64,000 nucleotides of DNA from Hippophae tibetana. Lineage: Eukaryota > Streptophyta > Magnoliopsida > Rosales > Elaeagnaceae. Shown here one piece after another: positions 34,301 to 47,800 of the stretch. Each line of letters starts with the position of its first letter. The first letter of the stretch is position 1. The DNA lies in assembly GCA_037013495.1 (NCBI GenBank), contig CM072810.1, positions 54,298,843-54,362,842 on the forward strand. Direction: 5' to 3'. A program made the translations under genes and the position numbers. The notes beneath the pieces are model-generated. The model ran no database searches and was not told the DNA's origin. It saw nothing but the letters and a program-made list of their open reading frames with translations.

Positions 34301-36820
34301 TACTTATCTCGGTTGCATCATTCCGTCTCTTTTAAGGTAAAATTCATATCGAACTTGGGTTTTTATGCGATTCGAACCTGAGATCATGTTTTGATACCAA
34401 ACTTAAGAAAAATAGCTAATCCTTCCTACCTAAAGCTTAAGTTTCAATACGGGACCCTTTAACTATCGCACTTAATCCTCGTTCAAAGCTCACACCAAGT
34501 CATGAGAATGTTTCCCCCCATGCACGACACAAGTCATTCTAAATGACCATTGGAAAAAACATAGAAAGGTTACCCATAACAACGACCCGAGGGATGGTAT
34601 TTACCTTGGTTGCGTTATTCCGTCTCTTTTAAGGGAAAATAATCTCGAACTTGTGCTTTTATGGGATTCGAGCCTGAGATAATGTTTTGATACCAAACAT
34701 AGGAAAAATAGCTAATCCTTCCTCCCTAAAGCTTAAGCTTTCAATACGGGACGCTTGAACTATCACACTTAATCCTCGTTCAAAGCTCACTCCAAATCAC
34801 GAGGATGTTTTCCCCCATGAACGACACAAGTCATTCTAAATGACCCTTGGAAACAACATTGAAAGGTTACCCACAACAACGAGCCCAGGGATGGTACTTA
34901 CCTTGGTTGCGTCATTCTGTCTCTTTTAAGGCAAATTCACCTCGAACTTGTGCTTTTATGGGATTCGAGCCTGAGATAATGTTTTGAAACAGAACATACG
35001 AAAAATAGCTAATCCTTCCTACCTAAAGCTTAAGCTTTCAATTCGGGACGCTTGAACTGTCACACTTAATCTTCGTTCAAAGCTCACTCCAAGTCACGGG
35101 GAATGTTACCTGCCATGCACCACACAAGTCATTCTAAATGACCTTGGAAACAACATAGAAAGGTTACCTACAACAACGTGCCCAGGGATGGAACTTACCT
35201 CGGTTCCGTCATTCTGTCTCTTTTAAGGGAAATTCATCTCGAACTTGGGTTTTTATTGGATTCGAACCTGAGATCATGTTTTGATACCAAACATATGAAA
35301 AATAGCTAATCCTTCCTACCTAAATCTTAAGTATTCAATTCGGGACGCTTGAACTGTCACACTTATTCCACGTTCAAAGCTTACACCAAGTCACGAGAAT
35401 GTTACCTCCCATGCACCACACAAGTCATTCTAAATGACCCTTGGAAACAACATAAAAAGGTTACCCACAACAACTAGCCCAGGAATGGTACTTTGCTCGG
35501 TTGCATCATTCTATCTCTTTTAAGGGAAATTTATCACGAACTTGGGCTTTTATGGGATTCGAACCTGAGATCATGTTTTGATACCAAACATATGAAAAAT
35601 AGTTAATCCCTACTACCTAAAGCTTAAGATTTCAATACGGGACGCTTGAACTATAACACTTAATCCTCGTTCAAAGCTCACACCAATTCACGAGGATGTT
35701 TTCCCCCATGCACGACACAAGTCATTCTAAATGACCCTTGGAAACAACATAGAAAGGTTACCTACAACAACGAGCGCAGGGATGGTACTTACCTCGGTTG
35801 CATCATTCCGTCTCTTTTAAGGGAAATTCATATCGAACTTGGGTTTTTATGCGATTCGAACCTGAGATCATGTTTTGATACCAAACATAGGAAAAATAGC
35901 TAATCTTTCCTACCTAAAGCTTAAGCTTTCAATACGGGACACTTTAACTATCGCACTTAATCCTCGTTCAAAGCTCACACCAAGTCAAGAGAATGTTTCC
36001 CCACATGAACGACACAAGTCATTCTAAATAACCATTGGAAAAAACATAGAAAGGTTACCCACAACAACGACCCGAGGGATAGTATTTACCTTGGTTGCGT
36101 TATTCCGTCTCTTTTAAGGGAAATTCATCTCGAACTAATGCTTTAATGGGATTCGAGCCTGAGATAATGTTTTGATACCAAATATAGGAAAAATAGCTAA
36201 TCCTTCCTCCCAAAAGCTTAAGCTTTCAATACGGGACGCTTGAACTATCATACTTAATCCTCGTTCAAAGCTCACACCAAGTCACGAGAATGTTTTCCCC
36301 CATGAACGACACAAGTCATTCTAAATGACCCTTGGAAACAACATTGAAAGGTTAACCACAACAACGAGCCCAGGGATGGTACTTACCTGGGTTGCGTCAT
36401 TCCGTCTCTTTTAAGGCAAATTCATCTCGAACTTATGCTTTTATGGGATTCGAGTCTGAGATAATATTTTGAAACAGAACATACGAAAAATATCTAATCC
36501 TTCCTACCTAAAGCTTAAGCTTTCAATTCGGGACGCTTGAACTGTCACACTTAATCTACGTTCAAAGCTCACTCCAAGTCACGGGGATGTTTCCCCACAT
36601 GCACGACACAAGTCATTCTGAATGACCCTTGGAAACAACATAAAAAGGTTACCTACAACAACGAGCGTACTTACCTCCGTTGCATCATTCCGTCTCTTTT
36701 AAGGGAAATTCATCTCGAACTTAGGTTTTTATTGGATTCGAACCTGAGATCATGTTTTGATACCAAACATATGAAAAATAGCTAATCCTTCCTACCTAAA
36801 GCTTAAGCATTCAATTTGGG
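31327..36820 (+). repeat. 23.3-kb super-repeat, forward copy
   Basis: This is the forward partner of 19800-25290. Shared rare words include 'gatgctacttacc' at 32513, 'cttaactgggttg' at 32820, 'ctaggttgtgtcatt' near 34010, 'cttatctcgg' near 34303 and the 9-bp-deletion start at 36665. The 'aactagggc' subtype (around 31380, 31975 and 33759) sits where the mirror has 'ccctagttcg' (25223, 24626 and 23447). A monomer at about 33107 with 'tcgattgcatcattgc' has no mirror here and resembles 4250, 10470 and 27350 instead. Confidence 0.8.
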
Positions 36821-39800
36821 ATGCTTGAATTGTCACAGTTATTCCTCGTTCAAAGCTTACACCAAGTCACGAGAATGTTACCTCCCATGCACCACAAAAG
36901 TCATTCTAAATGACACTTGGAAACAACATAAAAAGGTTACCCACAACAACAAGCCCAGGAATGGAACTTACGTCGGTTGCATCTTTATGTCTCTTTTAAG
37001 GGAAATTTAACACGAACTTGGGCTTTTATGGGATTCGAACCTGAGATCATGTTTTCATACCAAACATATGAAAAATAGCTAATTCTTACTACCTAAAGCT
37101 TAAGATTTCAATACGGGACGCTTGAACTATCACACTTAATCCTCGTTCAAAGCTCACACCAAATCATGAGGATGGTTTCCCCCATGCACGACACAAGTCA
37201 TTCTAAATGACCCTTGGAACCTACATAGAAAGGTTACCTACAACAACGAGCGTAGGGATGGTACTTACCTCGGTTGTATCATTCCGTCTCTTTTAAGGGA
37301 TATTCATCTCGAACTTGGGTTTTTATTCGATTCGAACCTGAGATCATGTTTTGATACCAAACATAGGAAAAATAGCTAATCCTTCCTACCTAAAGCTTAA
37401 GTATTCAATTCGGGACGCTTGAACTGTCACACTTATTGCTCGTTCAAAGTTTACACCAAGTCACGAGAATGTTTCCCCCCATGCACGACACAAGTCATTC
37501 TAAATGACCATTGGAAAAAACATAGAAAGTGTACACACAACAACGACCCCAAGGATGGTATTTACCTTGGTTGTGTTATTCCGTCTCTTTTAAGGGAAAT
37601 TCATCTCGAACTTGTGCTTTTATGGGATTCGAGCCTGAGATAAAGTTTTGATACCAAATATAGGAAAAATAACTAATCCTTCCTCCCAAAAGCTTAAGCT
37701 TTCAATACGGGACGCTTGAACTATCACACTTAATCCTCGTTCAAAGCTCACACCAAGTCATGAGAATGTTTTAACCCATGAATGACACAAGTCATTCTAA
37801 ATGACCCTTGGAAACAACATTGAAAGGTTACCCACCACAACGAGCCCAGGGATGGTACTTACCTGGGTTGCGTCATTCCGTCTCTTTTAAGGCAAATTCA
37901 TCTCGAACTTGTGGTTTTATGAGATTCGAGCCTAAGATAATGTTTTGAAACAGAACATACGAAAAATAGCTAATCCTTCCTACCTAAAGCTTAAGCTTTC
38001 AATTCGGGACCCTTGAACTGTCACACTTAATCTTCGTTCAAAGATCACTCCAAGTCTCGGGGATGTTTCCCCACATGCACGACACAAGTCATTCTAAATG
38101 ACCCTTGAAAACAATATAAAAAGGTTACCTACAACAACGAGCGTACTTACATGGGTTGCATTATTCCGTCTCTTTTAAGGGAAATTCATCTCGAACTTGG
38201 GTTTTTATTGGATTCGAACCTGAGATCATGTTTTGATACCAAACATATGAAAAATAGCTAATCCTTAATACCTAAAGCTTAAGCATTCAATTCGGGACGC
38301 TTGAACTGTCACACTTATTCCTCGTTCAAAGCTTACACCAAGTCACGAGTATGTTACCTCCCATGCACCACACAAGTCATTCTAAATGACCCTTGGAAAC
38401 AACATAAAAAGGTTACCCATAACAACAATCCCAGGAATGGTACTTAGCTCGGTTGCATCATTCTATCTCTTTTAAGGGAAATTTATCACGAACTTGGGCT
38501 TTTATGGGATTCGAACCTGAAATCATGTTTTGATACCAAACGTATGAAAAATAGTTAATCCTTACTACCTAAAGCTTAAGATTTCAATACGGGACGCTTG
38601 AACTATAACACTTAATCCTCGTTCAAAGCTCACACCAATTCACGAGGATGTTTTCCCCCATGCACGACACAAGTCATTCAAAATGACCCTTGGAAACAAC
38701 ATAGAAAGGTTACCTACACCAACGAGCGCAGGGATGGTACTTACCTCGGTTGCATCATTCCGTCTCTTTTAAGGGAATTTCATATCGAACTTGGGTTTTT
38801 ATGCGATTCGAACCTGAGATCATGTTTTGATACCAAACATAGGAAAAATAGCTAATCTTTCCTACCTAAAGCTTAAGCTTTCAATACGGGACACTTTAAC
38901 TATCGCACTTAATCCTCGTTCAAAGCTCACACCAAGTCAAGAGAATGTTCCCCCCATGCACGACACAAGTCATTCTAAATAACCATTGGAAAAAACATAG
39001 AAAGGTTACCCACAACAACGACCCGAGGGATGGTATTTACCTTGGTTGTGTCATTTCGTCTCTTTTAAGGGAAATTCATCTCGAACTTGGGTTTTTATTG
39101 GATTCGAACCTGAGATCATGTTTTGATACCAAACATATGAAAAATAGCTAATCCTTCCTACCTAAAGCTTAAGTATTCAATTCGGGACGCTTGAACTGTC
39201 ACACTTATTCCTCGTTCAAAGCTTACACCAAGTCACGAGAATGTTACCTCCCATGCACCACACAAGTCATTCTAAATGACCCTTGGAAACAACATAAAAA
39301 GGTAACCCACAACAACTAGCCCAGGAATGGTACTTAGCTCGGTTGCATCATTCTATCTCTTTTAAGGGAAATTTATCACGAACTTGGGCTTTTATGGGAT
39401 TAGAACCTGAGATCATGTTTTGATAGTAAACATATGAAAAATAGTTAATCCTTACTATCTAAAGCTTAAGATTTCAATACGGGACGCTTGAACTATAACA
39501 CTTAAGCCTCGTTCAAAGCTCACACCAATTCACGAGGATGTTTTCCCCCATGCACGACACAAGTCATTCTAAATGACCCTTGGAAACAACATAGAAAGGT
39601 TACCTAAAACAACGAGCGCAGGGATGGTACTTACCTTGGTTGCGTCATTCCGTCTCTTTTAAGGCAAATTCACCTCGAATTTGTGCTTTTATGGGATTCG
39701 AGCCTGAGATAATGTTTTGAAACAGAACATACGAAAAATAGCTAATCCTTCCTACCTAAAGCTTAAGCTTTCAATTCGGGACGCTTGAACTGTCACACTT

Positions 39801-42800
39801 AATCTTTGTTCAAAGCTCACTCCAAGTCACGGGGATGTTACCTGCCATGCACCACACAAGTCATTCTAAATGACCTTGGAAACAACATAGAAAGGTTACC
39901 CACAACAACGACCCGAGGGATGGTATTTTCCTTGGTTGCATTATTCCGTCTCTTTTAAGGGAAATTCATCTCGAACTTGTGCTTTTATGGGATTCGAGCC
40001 TAAGATAATGTTTTGATACCAAATATAGGAAAAATAGCTAATCCTTCCTCCCAAAAGCTTAAGCTTTCAATACGGGATGCTTGAACTATCACACTTAATC
40101 CTCGTTCAAAGCTCACACCAAGTCACCAGAATGTTTTCCCCCATGAACGACACAAGTCATTCTAAATGACCCTTGGAAACAACATTGAAAGGTTACCCAC
40201 AACAACGAGCCCAGGGATGGTACTTACCTGGGTTGCGTCATTCCGTCTCTTTTAAGGCAAATTCATCTCGAACTTATGCTTTTATGGGATTCGAGCCTGA
40301 GATAATTTTTTGAAACAGAACATACGAAAAATAGCTAATCCTTCCTACTTAAAGCTTAAGCTTTCAATTCGGGACGCTTGAACTGTCACACTTAATCTAC
40401 GTTCAAAGCTAACTCCAAGTCACGGGGATGTTTCCCCACATGCACGACACAAGTCATTCTGAATGACCCTTGGAAACAACATAAAAAGGTTACCTACAAC
40501 AACGAGCGTTCTTACCTCCGTTGCATCATTCCGTCTCTTTTAAGGGAAATTCATCTCGAACTTAGGTTTTTATTGGATTCGAACCTGAGATCAAGTTTTG
40601 ATACCAAACATATGAAAAATAGCTAATCCTTCCTACCTAAAGCTTAAGCATTCAATTCGGGATGCTTGAACTGTCACACTAATTCCTCGTTCAAAGCTTA
40701 CACCAAGTCACGAGAATGTTACCTCCCATGCACCACACAAGTCATTCTAAATGACACTTGGAAACAACATAAAAAGGTTACCCACAACAACAAGCCCAGG
40801 AATGGTACTTACGTCGGTTGCATCTTTCTGTCTCTTTTAAGGGAAATTTATCACGAACTTGGGCTTTTATGAGATTCGAACCTGAGATCATGTTTTCATA
40901 CCAAACATATGAAAAATAGCTAATCCTTACTGGCTAAAGCTTGAGATTTCAATACGGGACGCTTGAACTATCACACTTAATCCTCATTCAAAGCTCACAC
41001 CAAATCATGAGGATGTTTTCCCCCATGCACGACACAAGTCATTCTAAATGACCCTTGGAACCTACGTAGAAAGGTTACCTACAACAACGAGCGTAGGGAT
41101 GGTACATACCTCGGTTGTATCATTCCGTCTCTTTTAAGGGATATTCATCTCGAACTTGGGTTTTTATTCGATTCAAACCTGAGATCTTGTTTTGATACCA
41201 AACATATCAAAAATAGCTAATCCTTCCTACCTAAAGCTTAAGATTTCAATACGGGACACTTTAACTATCGCACTTAATCCTCGTTCAAAGCTCGCACCAA
41301 GTCACGAGAATGTTTCCCCCCATGCACGACACAAGTCATTCTAAATAACCATTGGAAAAAACATAGAAAGTGTACCCAAAACAACGACCCCAAGGATGGT
41401 ATTTACCTTGGTTTTGTTATTCCGTCTCTTTTAAGGGAAATTCATCTCGAACTGGTGCTTTTATGGGATTCGAGCCTGAGATAATGTTTTGATACCAAAC
41501 ATAGGAAAAATAGCTAATCCTTCCTCCCTAAAGCTTAAGCTTTCAATACGGGACGCTTGAACTATCACACTTAATCCTCGTTCAAAGCTCACACCAAGTC
41601 ACGAGAATGTTTTAACCCATGAATGACACAAGTCATTCTAAATGACCCTTGGAAACAACATTGAAAGGTTACCCACAACAACGAGCCCAGGGATGGTACT
41701 TACCTGGGTTGCGTCATTCCGTCTCTTTTAAGGCAAATTCATCTCGAACTTTTGCTTTTATGAGATTCGAGCCTGAGATAATGTTTTGAAACAGAACATA
41801 CGAAAAATAGCTAATCCTTCCTACCTAAAGCTTAAGCTTTCAATTCGGGACGCTTGAACTGTCACACTTAATCTTCGTTCAAAGCTCACTCCAAGTCACG
41901 GGGATGTTTCCCCACGTGCACGACACAAGTCATTCTAAATGACCCTTGGAAAAAACATAAAAAGGTTACCTATAACAACGAGCGTACTTACATGGGTTGC
42001 ATCATTCCGTCTCTTTTAAGGGAAATTCATCTCGAACTTGGGTTTTTATTGGATTCGAACCTCAGATCATGTTTTGATACCAAACATATGAAAAATAGCT
42101 AATCCTACCTACCTAAAGCTTAAGCATTCAATCGTGACGCTTGAACTGTCACACTTATTCCTCGTTCAAAGCTTACACCAAGTCACGAGAATGTTACCTC
42201 CCATGCACCACACAAGTCATTCTAAATGACCCTTAGAAACAACATAAAAAGGTAACCCACAACAACTAGCCCAGGAATGGTACTTACCTCGGTTGCATCA
42301 TTCCGTCTCTTTTAAGGGAAATTCATATCGAACTTGGGTTTTTATGAGATTCGAACCCTGAGATCATGTTTTGATACCAAACATAGGAAAAATAGCTAAT
42401 CTTTCCTACCTAAAGCTTAAGCTTTCAATACGGGACACTTTAACTGTCGCACTTAATCCTCGTTCAAAGCTCACACCAAGTCAAGAGAATGTTTCCCCCA
42501 ATGCACGACACAAGTCATTCTAAATAACCATTGGAAAAAACATAGAAAGGTTACCCACAACAACGACCCGAGGGATGGTATTTACCTTGGTTGCGTTATT
42601 CCGTCTCTTTTAAGGGAAATTCATCTCGAACTTGTGCTTTTATGGGATTCGAGCCTGAGATAATGTTTTGATACCAAATATAGGAAAAATAGCTAATCCT
42701 TCCTCCCAAAAGCTTAAGCTTTCAATACGGGACGCTTGAACTATCACACTTAATCCTCGTTCAAAGCTCACACCAAGTCACGAGAATGTTTTCCCCCATG

Positions 42801-44850
42801 AACGACACAAGTCATTCTAAATGACCCTTGGAAACAACATTGAAAGGTTACCCACAACAACGAGCCCAGGGATGGTACTTACCTGGGTTGCGTCATTCCG
42901 TCTCTTTTAAGGCAAATTCATCTCGAACTTATGCTTTTATGGGATTCGAGCCTGAGATAATTTTTTGAAACAGAACATACGAAAAATAGCTAAACCTTCC
43001 TACTTAAAGCTTAAGCTTTCAATTCGGGACGCTTGAACTGTCACACTTAATCTACGTTCAAAGCTCACTCCAAGTCACGGGGATGTTTCCCCACATGCAC
43101 GACACAAGTCATTCTGAATGACCCTTGGAAACAACATATAAAGGTTACCTACAACAACGAGCGTACTTACCTCCGTTGCATCATTCCGTCTCTTTAAAGG
43201 GAAATTCATCTCGAACTTAGGTTTTTATTGGATTCGAACCTGAGATCATGTTTTGATACCAAACATATGAAAAATAGCTAATCCTTCCTACCTAAAGCTT
43301 AAGCATTCAATTCGGGATGCTTGAACTGTAACACTTATTCCTCGTTCAAAGCTTACACCAAGTCACGAGAATGTTACCTCCCATGCACCACACAAGTAAT
43401 TCTAAATGACACTTGGAAACAACATAAAAAGGTTACCCACAACAACAAGCCCATGAATGGTACTTACATCGGTTGCATCTTTCTGTCTCTTTTAAGGGAA
43501 ATTTATCACGAACTTGGGCTTTTATGGGATTCGAACCTGAGATCATGTTTTCATACCAAACATATGAAAAATAGCTAATCCTTACTAACTAAAGCTTGAG
43601 ATTTCAATACGGGACGCTTCAACTATCACACTTAATCCTCGTTCAAAGCTCACACCAAATCATGAGGATGTTTTCCCCCATGCACGACACAAGTCATTCT
43701 AAATGACCCTTGGAAACAACATTGAAAGGTTACCTACAACAACGAGCGTAGGGATGGTACTTACCTCGGTTGCATCATTCCGTCTCTTTTAAGGGATATT
43801 CATCTCGAACTTGGGTTTTTATTCGATTCGAACCTGAGATCATGTTTTGATACCAAACATATCAAAAATAACTAATCCTTCATACCTAAAGCTTAAGCTT
43901 TCAATACGGGACACTTTAACTATCGCACTTAATCCTCGTTCAAAGCTCACACCAAGTCACGAGAATGTTTCCCCCCATGCACGACACAAGTCATTCTAAA
44001 TGACCATTGGAAAAAACATAGAAAGTGTACCCAAAACAACGACCCCAAGGATGGTATTTACCTTGGTTGTGTTATTCCGTCTCTTTTAAGGGAAATTCAT
44101 CTCGAACTTGTGCTTTTATGGGATTCGAGCCTGAGATAATGTTTTGATACCAAACATAGGAAAAATAGCTAATCCTTCCTCCCTAAAGCTTAAGCTTTCA
44201 ATACGGGACGCTTGAACTATCACACTTAATCCTCGTTCAAAGCTCACACCAAGTCACGAGAATGTTTTAACCCATGAATGACACAAGTCATTCTAAATGA
44301 CCCTTGGAAACAATATTGAAAGGTTACCCACAACAACGAGCCCAGGGATGGTACTTACCTGGGTTGCGTCATTCCGTCTCTTTTAAGGCAAATTCATCTC
44401 GAACTTGTGCTTTTATGAGATTCGAGCCTGAGATAATGTTTTGAAACAGAACATACGAAAAATAGCTAATCCTTCCTACCTAAACCTTAAGCTTTCAATT
44501 CGGGACGCTTGAACTATCACACTTAATCTTCGTTCAAAGCTCACTCCAAGTCACGGGGATGTTTCCCCACGTGCACGACACAAGTCATTCTAAATGACCC
44601 TTGGAAACAACATAAAAAGGTTACCTACAACAACGAGCGTACTTACATGGGTTGCATCATTCCGTCTCTTTTAAGGGAAATTCATCTCGAACTTGCGTTT
44701 TTATTGGATTCGAACCTGAGATCATGTTTTGATACCAAACATATGAAAAATAGCAAATCCTACCTACCTAAATCTTAAGCATTCAATCGTGACGCTTGAA
44801 CTGTCACACTTATTCCTCATTCAAAGCTTACACCAAGTCACGAGAATGTT
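35400..44850 (+). repeat. 9447-bp HOR block, copy 1 (about 32 monomers)
   Basis: Matches at 9447 bp include 'actttgctcgg' (35491 with 44938) and 'acccataacaacaatccc' (38411 with 47858); 'gatagtatttacc' (36076 with about 45531) and the frame at 36816 with 46272 lie near the same offset. Six 9-bp-deletion starts lie inside (36665, 38141, 40506, 41982, 43161, 44637). 32 x 297 minus 6 x 9 is 9450, close to the observed offset. This copy has an extra 888-bp trimer at about 38.7-39.6 kb, related to the expanded trimer of the inverted block. Confidence 0.88.
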
Positions 44851-47800
44851 ACCTCCCATGCACCACACAAGTCATTCTAAATGACCCTTGGAAACAACAT
44901 AAAAAGGTTACCCACAACAACTAGCCCAGGAATGGTACTTTGCTCGGTTGCATCATTCTATCTCTTTTAAGGGAAATTTATCACGAACTTGGGCTTTTAT
45001 GGGATTCGAACCAGAGATCATGTTTTGATACCAAACATATGAAAAATAGTTAATCCCTACTACCTAAAGCTTAAGATTTCAATACGGGACGCTTGAACTA
45101 TAACACTTAATCCTCGTTCAAAGCTCACACCAATTCACGAGGATGTTTTCCCCCATGCACGACACAAGTCATTCTAAATGACCCTTGGAAACAACATAGA
45201 AAGGTTACCTACAACAACGAGCGCAGGGATGGTACTTACCTCGGTTGCATCATTCCGTCTCTTTTAAGGGAAATTCATATCGAACTTGGGTTTTTATGCG
45301 ATTCGAACCTGAGATCATGTTTTGATACCAAACATAGGAAAAATAGCTAATCTTTCCTACCTAAAGCTTAAGCTTTCAATACGGGACACTTTAACTATCG
45401 CACTTAATCCTCGTTCAAAGCTCACACCAAGTCAAGAGAATGTTTCCCCCCATGAACGACACAAGTCATTCTAAATAACCATTGGAAAAAACATAGAAAG
45501 GTTACCCACAACAACGACCCGAGGGATAGTATTTACCTTGGTTGCGTTATTCCGTCTCTTTTAAGGGAAATTCATCTCGAACTAATGCTTTAATGGGATT
45601 CGAGCCTGAGATAATGTTTTGATACCAAATATAAGAAAAATAGCTAATCCTTCCTCCCAAAAGCTTAAGCTTTCAATACGGGACGCTTGAACTATCATAC
45701 TTAATCCTCGTTCAAAGCTCACACCAAGTCACGAGAATGTTTTCCCCCATGAATGACACAAGTCATTCTAAATGACCCTTGGAAACAACATTGAAAGGTT
45801 AACCACAACAACGAGCCCAGGGATGGTACTTACCTGGGTTGCGTCATTCCGTCTCTTTTAAGGCAAATTCATCACGAACTTATGCTTTTATGGGATTCGA
45901 GTCTGAGATAATATTTTGAAACAGAACATACGAAAAATATCTAATCCTTCCTACCTAAAGCTTAAGCTTTCAATTCGGGACGCTTGAACTGTCACACTTA
46001 ATCTACGTTCAAAGCTCACTCCAAGTCACGGGGATGTTTCCCCACATGCACGACACAAGTCATTCTGAATGACCCTTGGAAACAACATAAAAAGGTTACC
46101 TACAACAACGAGCGTACTTACCTCCGTTGCATCATTCCGTCTCTTTTAAGGGAAATTCATCTCGAACTTAGGTTTTTATTGGATTCGAACCTGAGATCAT
46201 GTTTTGATACCAAACATATGAAAAATAGCTAATCCTTCCTACCTAAAGCTTAAGCATTCAATTCGGGATGCTTGAATTGTCACAGTTATTCCTCGTTCAA
46301 AGCTTACACCAAGTCACGAGAATGTTACCTCCCATGCACCACAAAAGTCATTCTAAATGACACTTGGAAACAACATAAAAAGGTTACCCACAACAACAAG
46401 CCCAGGAATGGAACTTACGTCGGTTGCATCTTTATGTCTCTTTTAAGGGAAATTTAACACGAACTTGGGCTTTTATGGGATTCGAACCTGAGATCATGTT
46501 TTCATACCAAACATATGAAAAATAGCTAATTCTTACTACCTAAAGCTTAAGATTTCAATACGGGACGCTTGAACTATCACACTTAATCCTCGTTCAAAGC
46601 TCACACCAAATCATGAGGATGGTTTCCCCCATGCACGACACAAGTCATTCTAAATGACCCTTGGAACCTACATAGAAAGGTTACCTACAACAACGAGCGT
46701 AGGGATGGTACTTACCTCGGTTGTATCATTCCGTCTCTTTTAAGTGATATTCATCTCGAACTTGGGTTTTTATTCGATTCGAACCTGAGATCATGTTTTG
46801 ATACCAAACATAGGAAAAATAGCTAATCCTTCCTACCTAAAGCTTAAGCTTTAAATACGGGACACTTTAACTATCGCACTTAATCCTCGTTCAAAGCTCA
46901 CACCAAGTCACGAGAATGTTTCCCCCCATGCACGACACAAGTCATTCTAAATGACCATTGGAAAAAACATAGAAAGTGTACACACAACAACGACCCCAAG
47001 GATGGTATTTACCTTGGTTGTGTTATTCCGTCTCTTTTAAGGGAAATTCATCTCGAACTTGTGCTTTTATGGGATTCGAGCCTGAGATAAAGTTTTGATA
47101 CCAAATATAGGAAAAATAACTAATCCTTCCTCCCAAAAGCTTAAGCTTTCAATACGGGACGCTTGAACTATCACACTTAATCCTCGTTCAAAGCTCACAC
47201 CAAGTCATGAGAATGTTTTAAACCATGAATGACACAAGTCATTCTAAATGACCCTTGGAAACAACATTGAAAGGTTACCCACCACAACGAGCCCAGGGAT
47301 GGTACTTACCTGGGTTGCGTCATTCCGTCTCTTTTAAGGCAAATTCATCTCGAACTTGTGGTTTTATGAGATTCGAGCCTGAGATAATGTTTTGAAACAG
47401 AACATACGAAAAATAGCTAATCCTTCCTACCTAAAGCTTAAGCTTTCAATTCGGGACCCTTGAACTGTCACACTTAATCTTCGTTCAAAGCTCACTCCAA
47501 GTCTCGGGGATGTTTCCAAACATGCACGACACAAGTCATTCTAAATGACCCTTGGAAACAATATAAAAAGGTTACCTACAACAACGAGCGTACTTACATG
47601 GGTTGCATTATTCCGTCTCTTTTAAGGGAAATTCATCTCGAACTTGGGTTTTTATTGGATTCGAACCTGAGATCATGTTTTGATACCAAACATATGAAAA
47701 ATAGCTAATCCTTAATACCTAAAGCTTAAGCATTCAATTCGGGACGCTTGAACTGTCACACTTATTCCTCGTTCAAAGCTTACACCAAGTCACGAGTATG

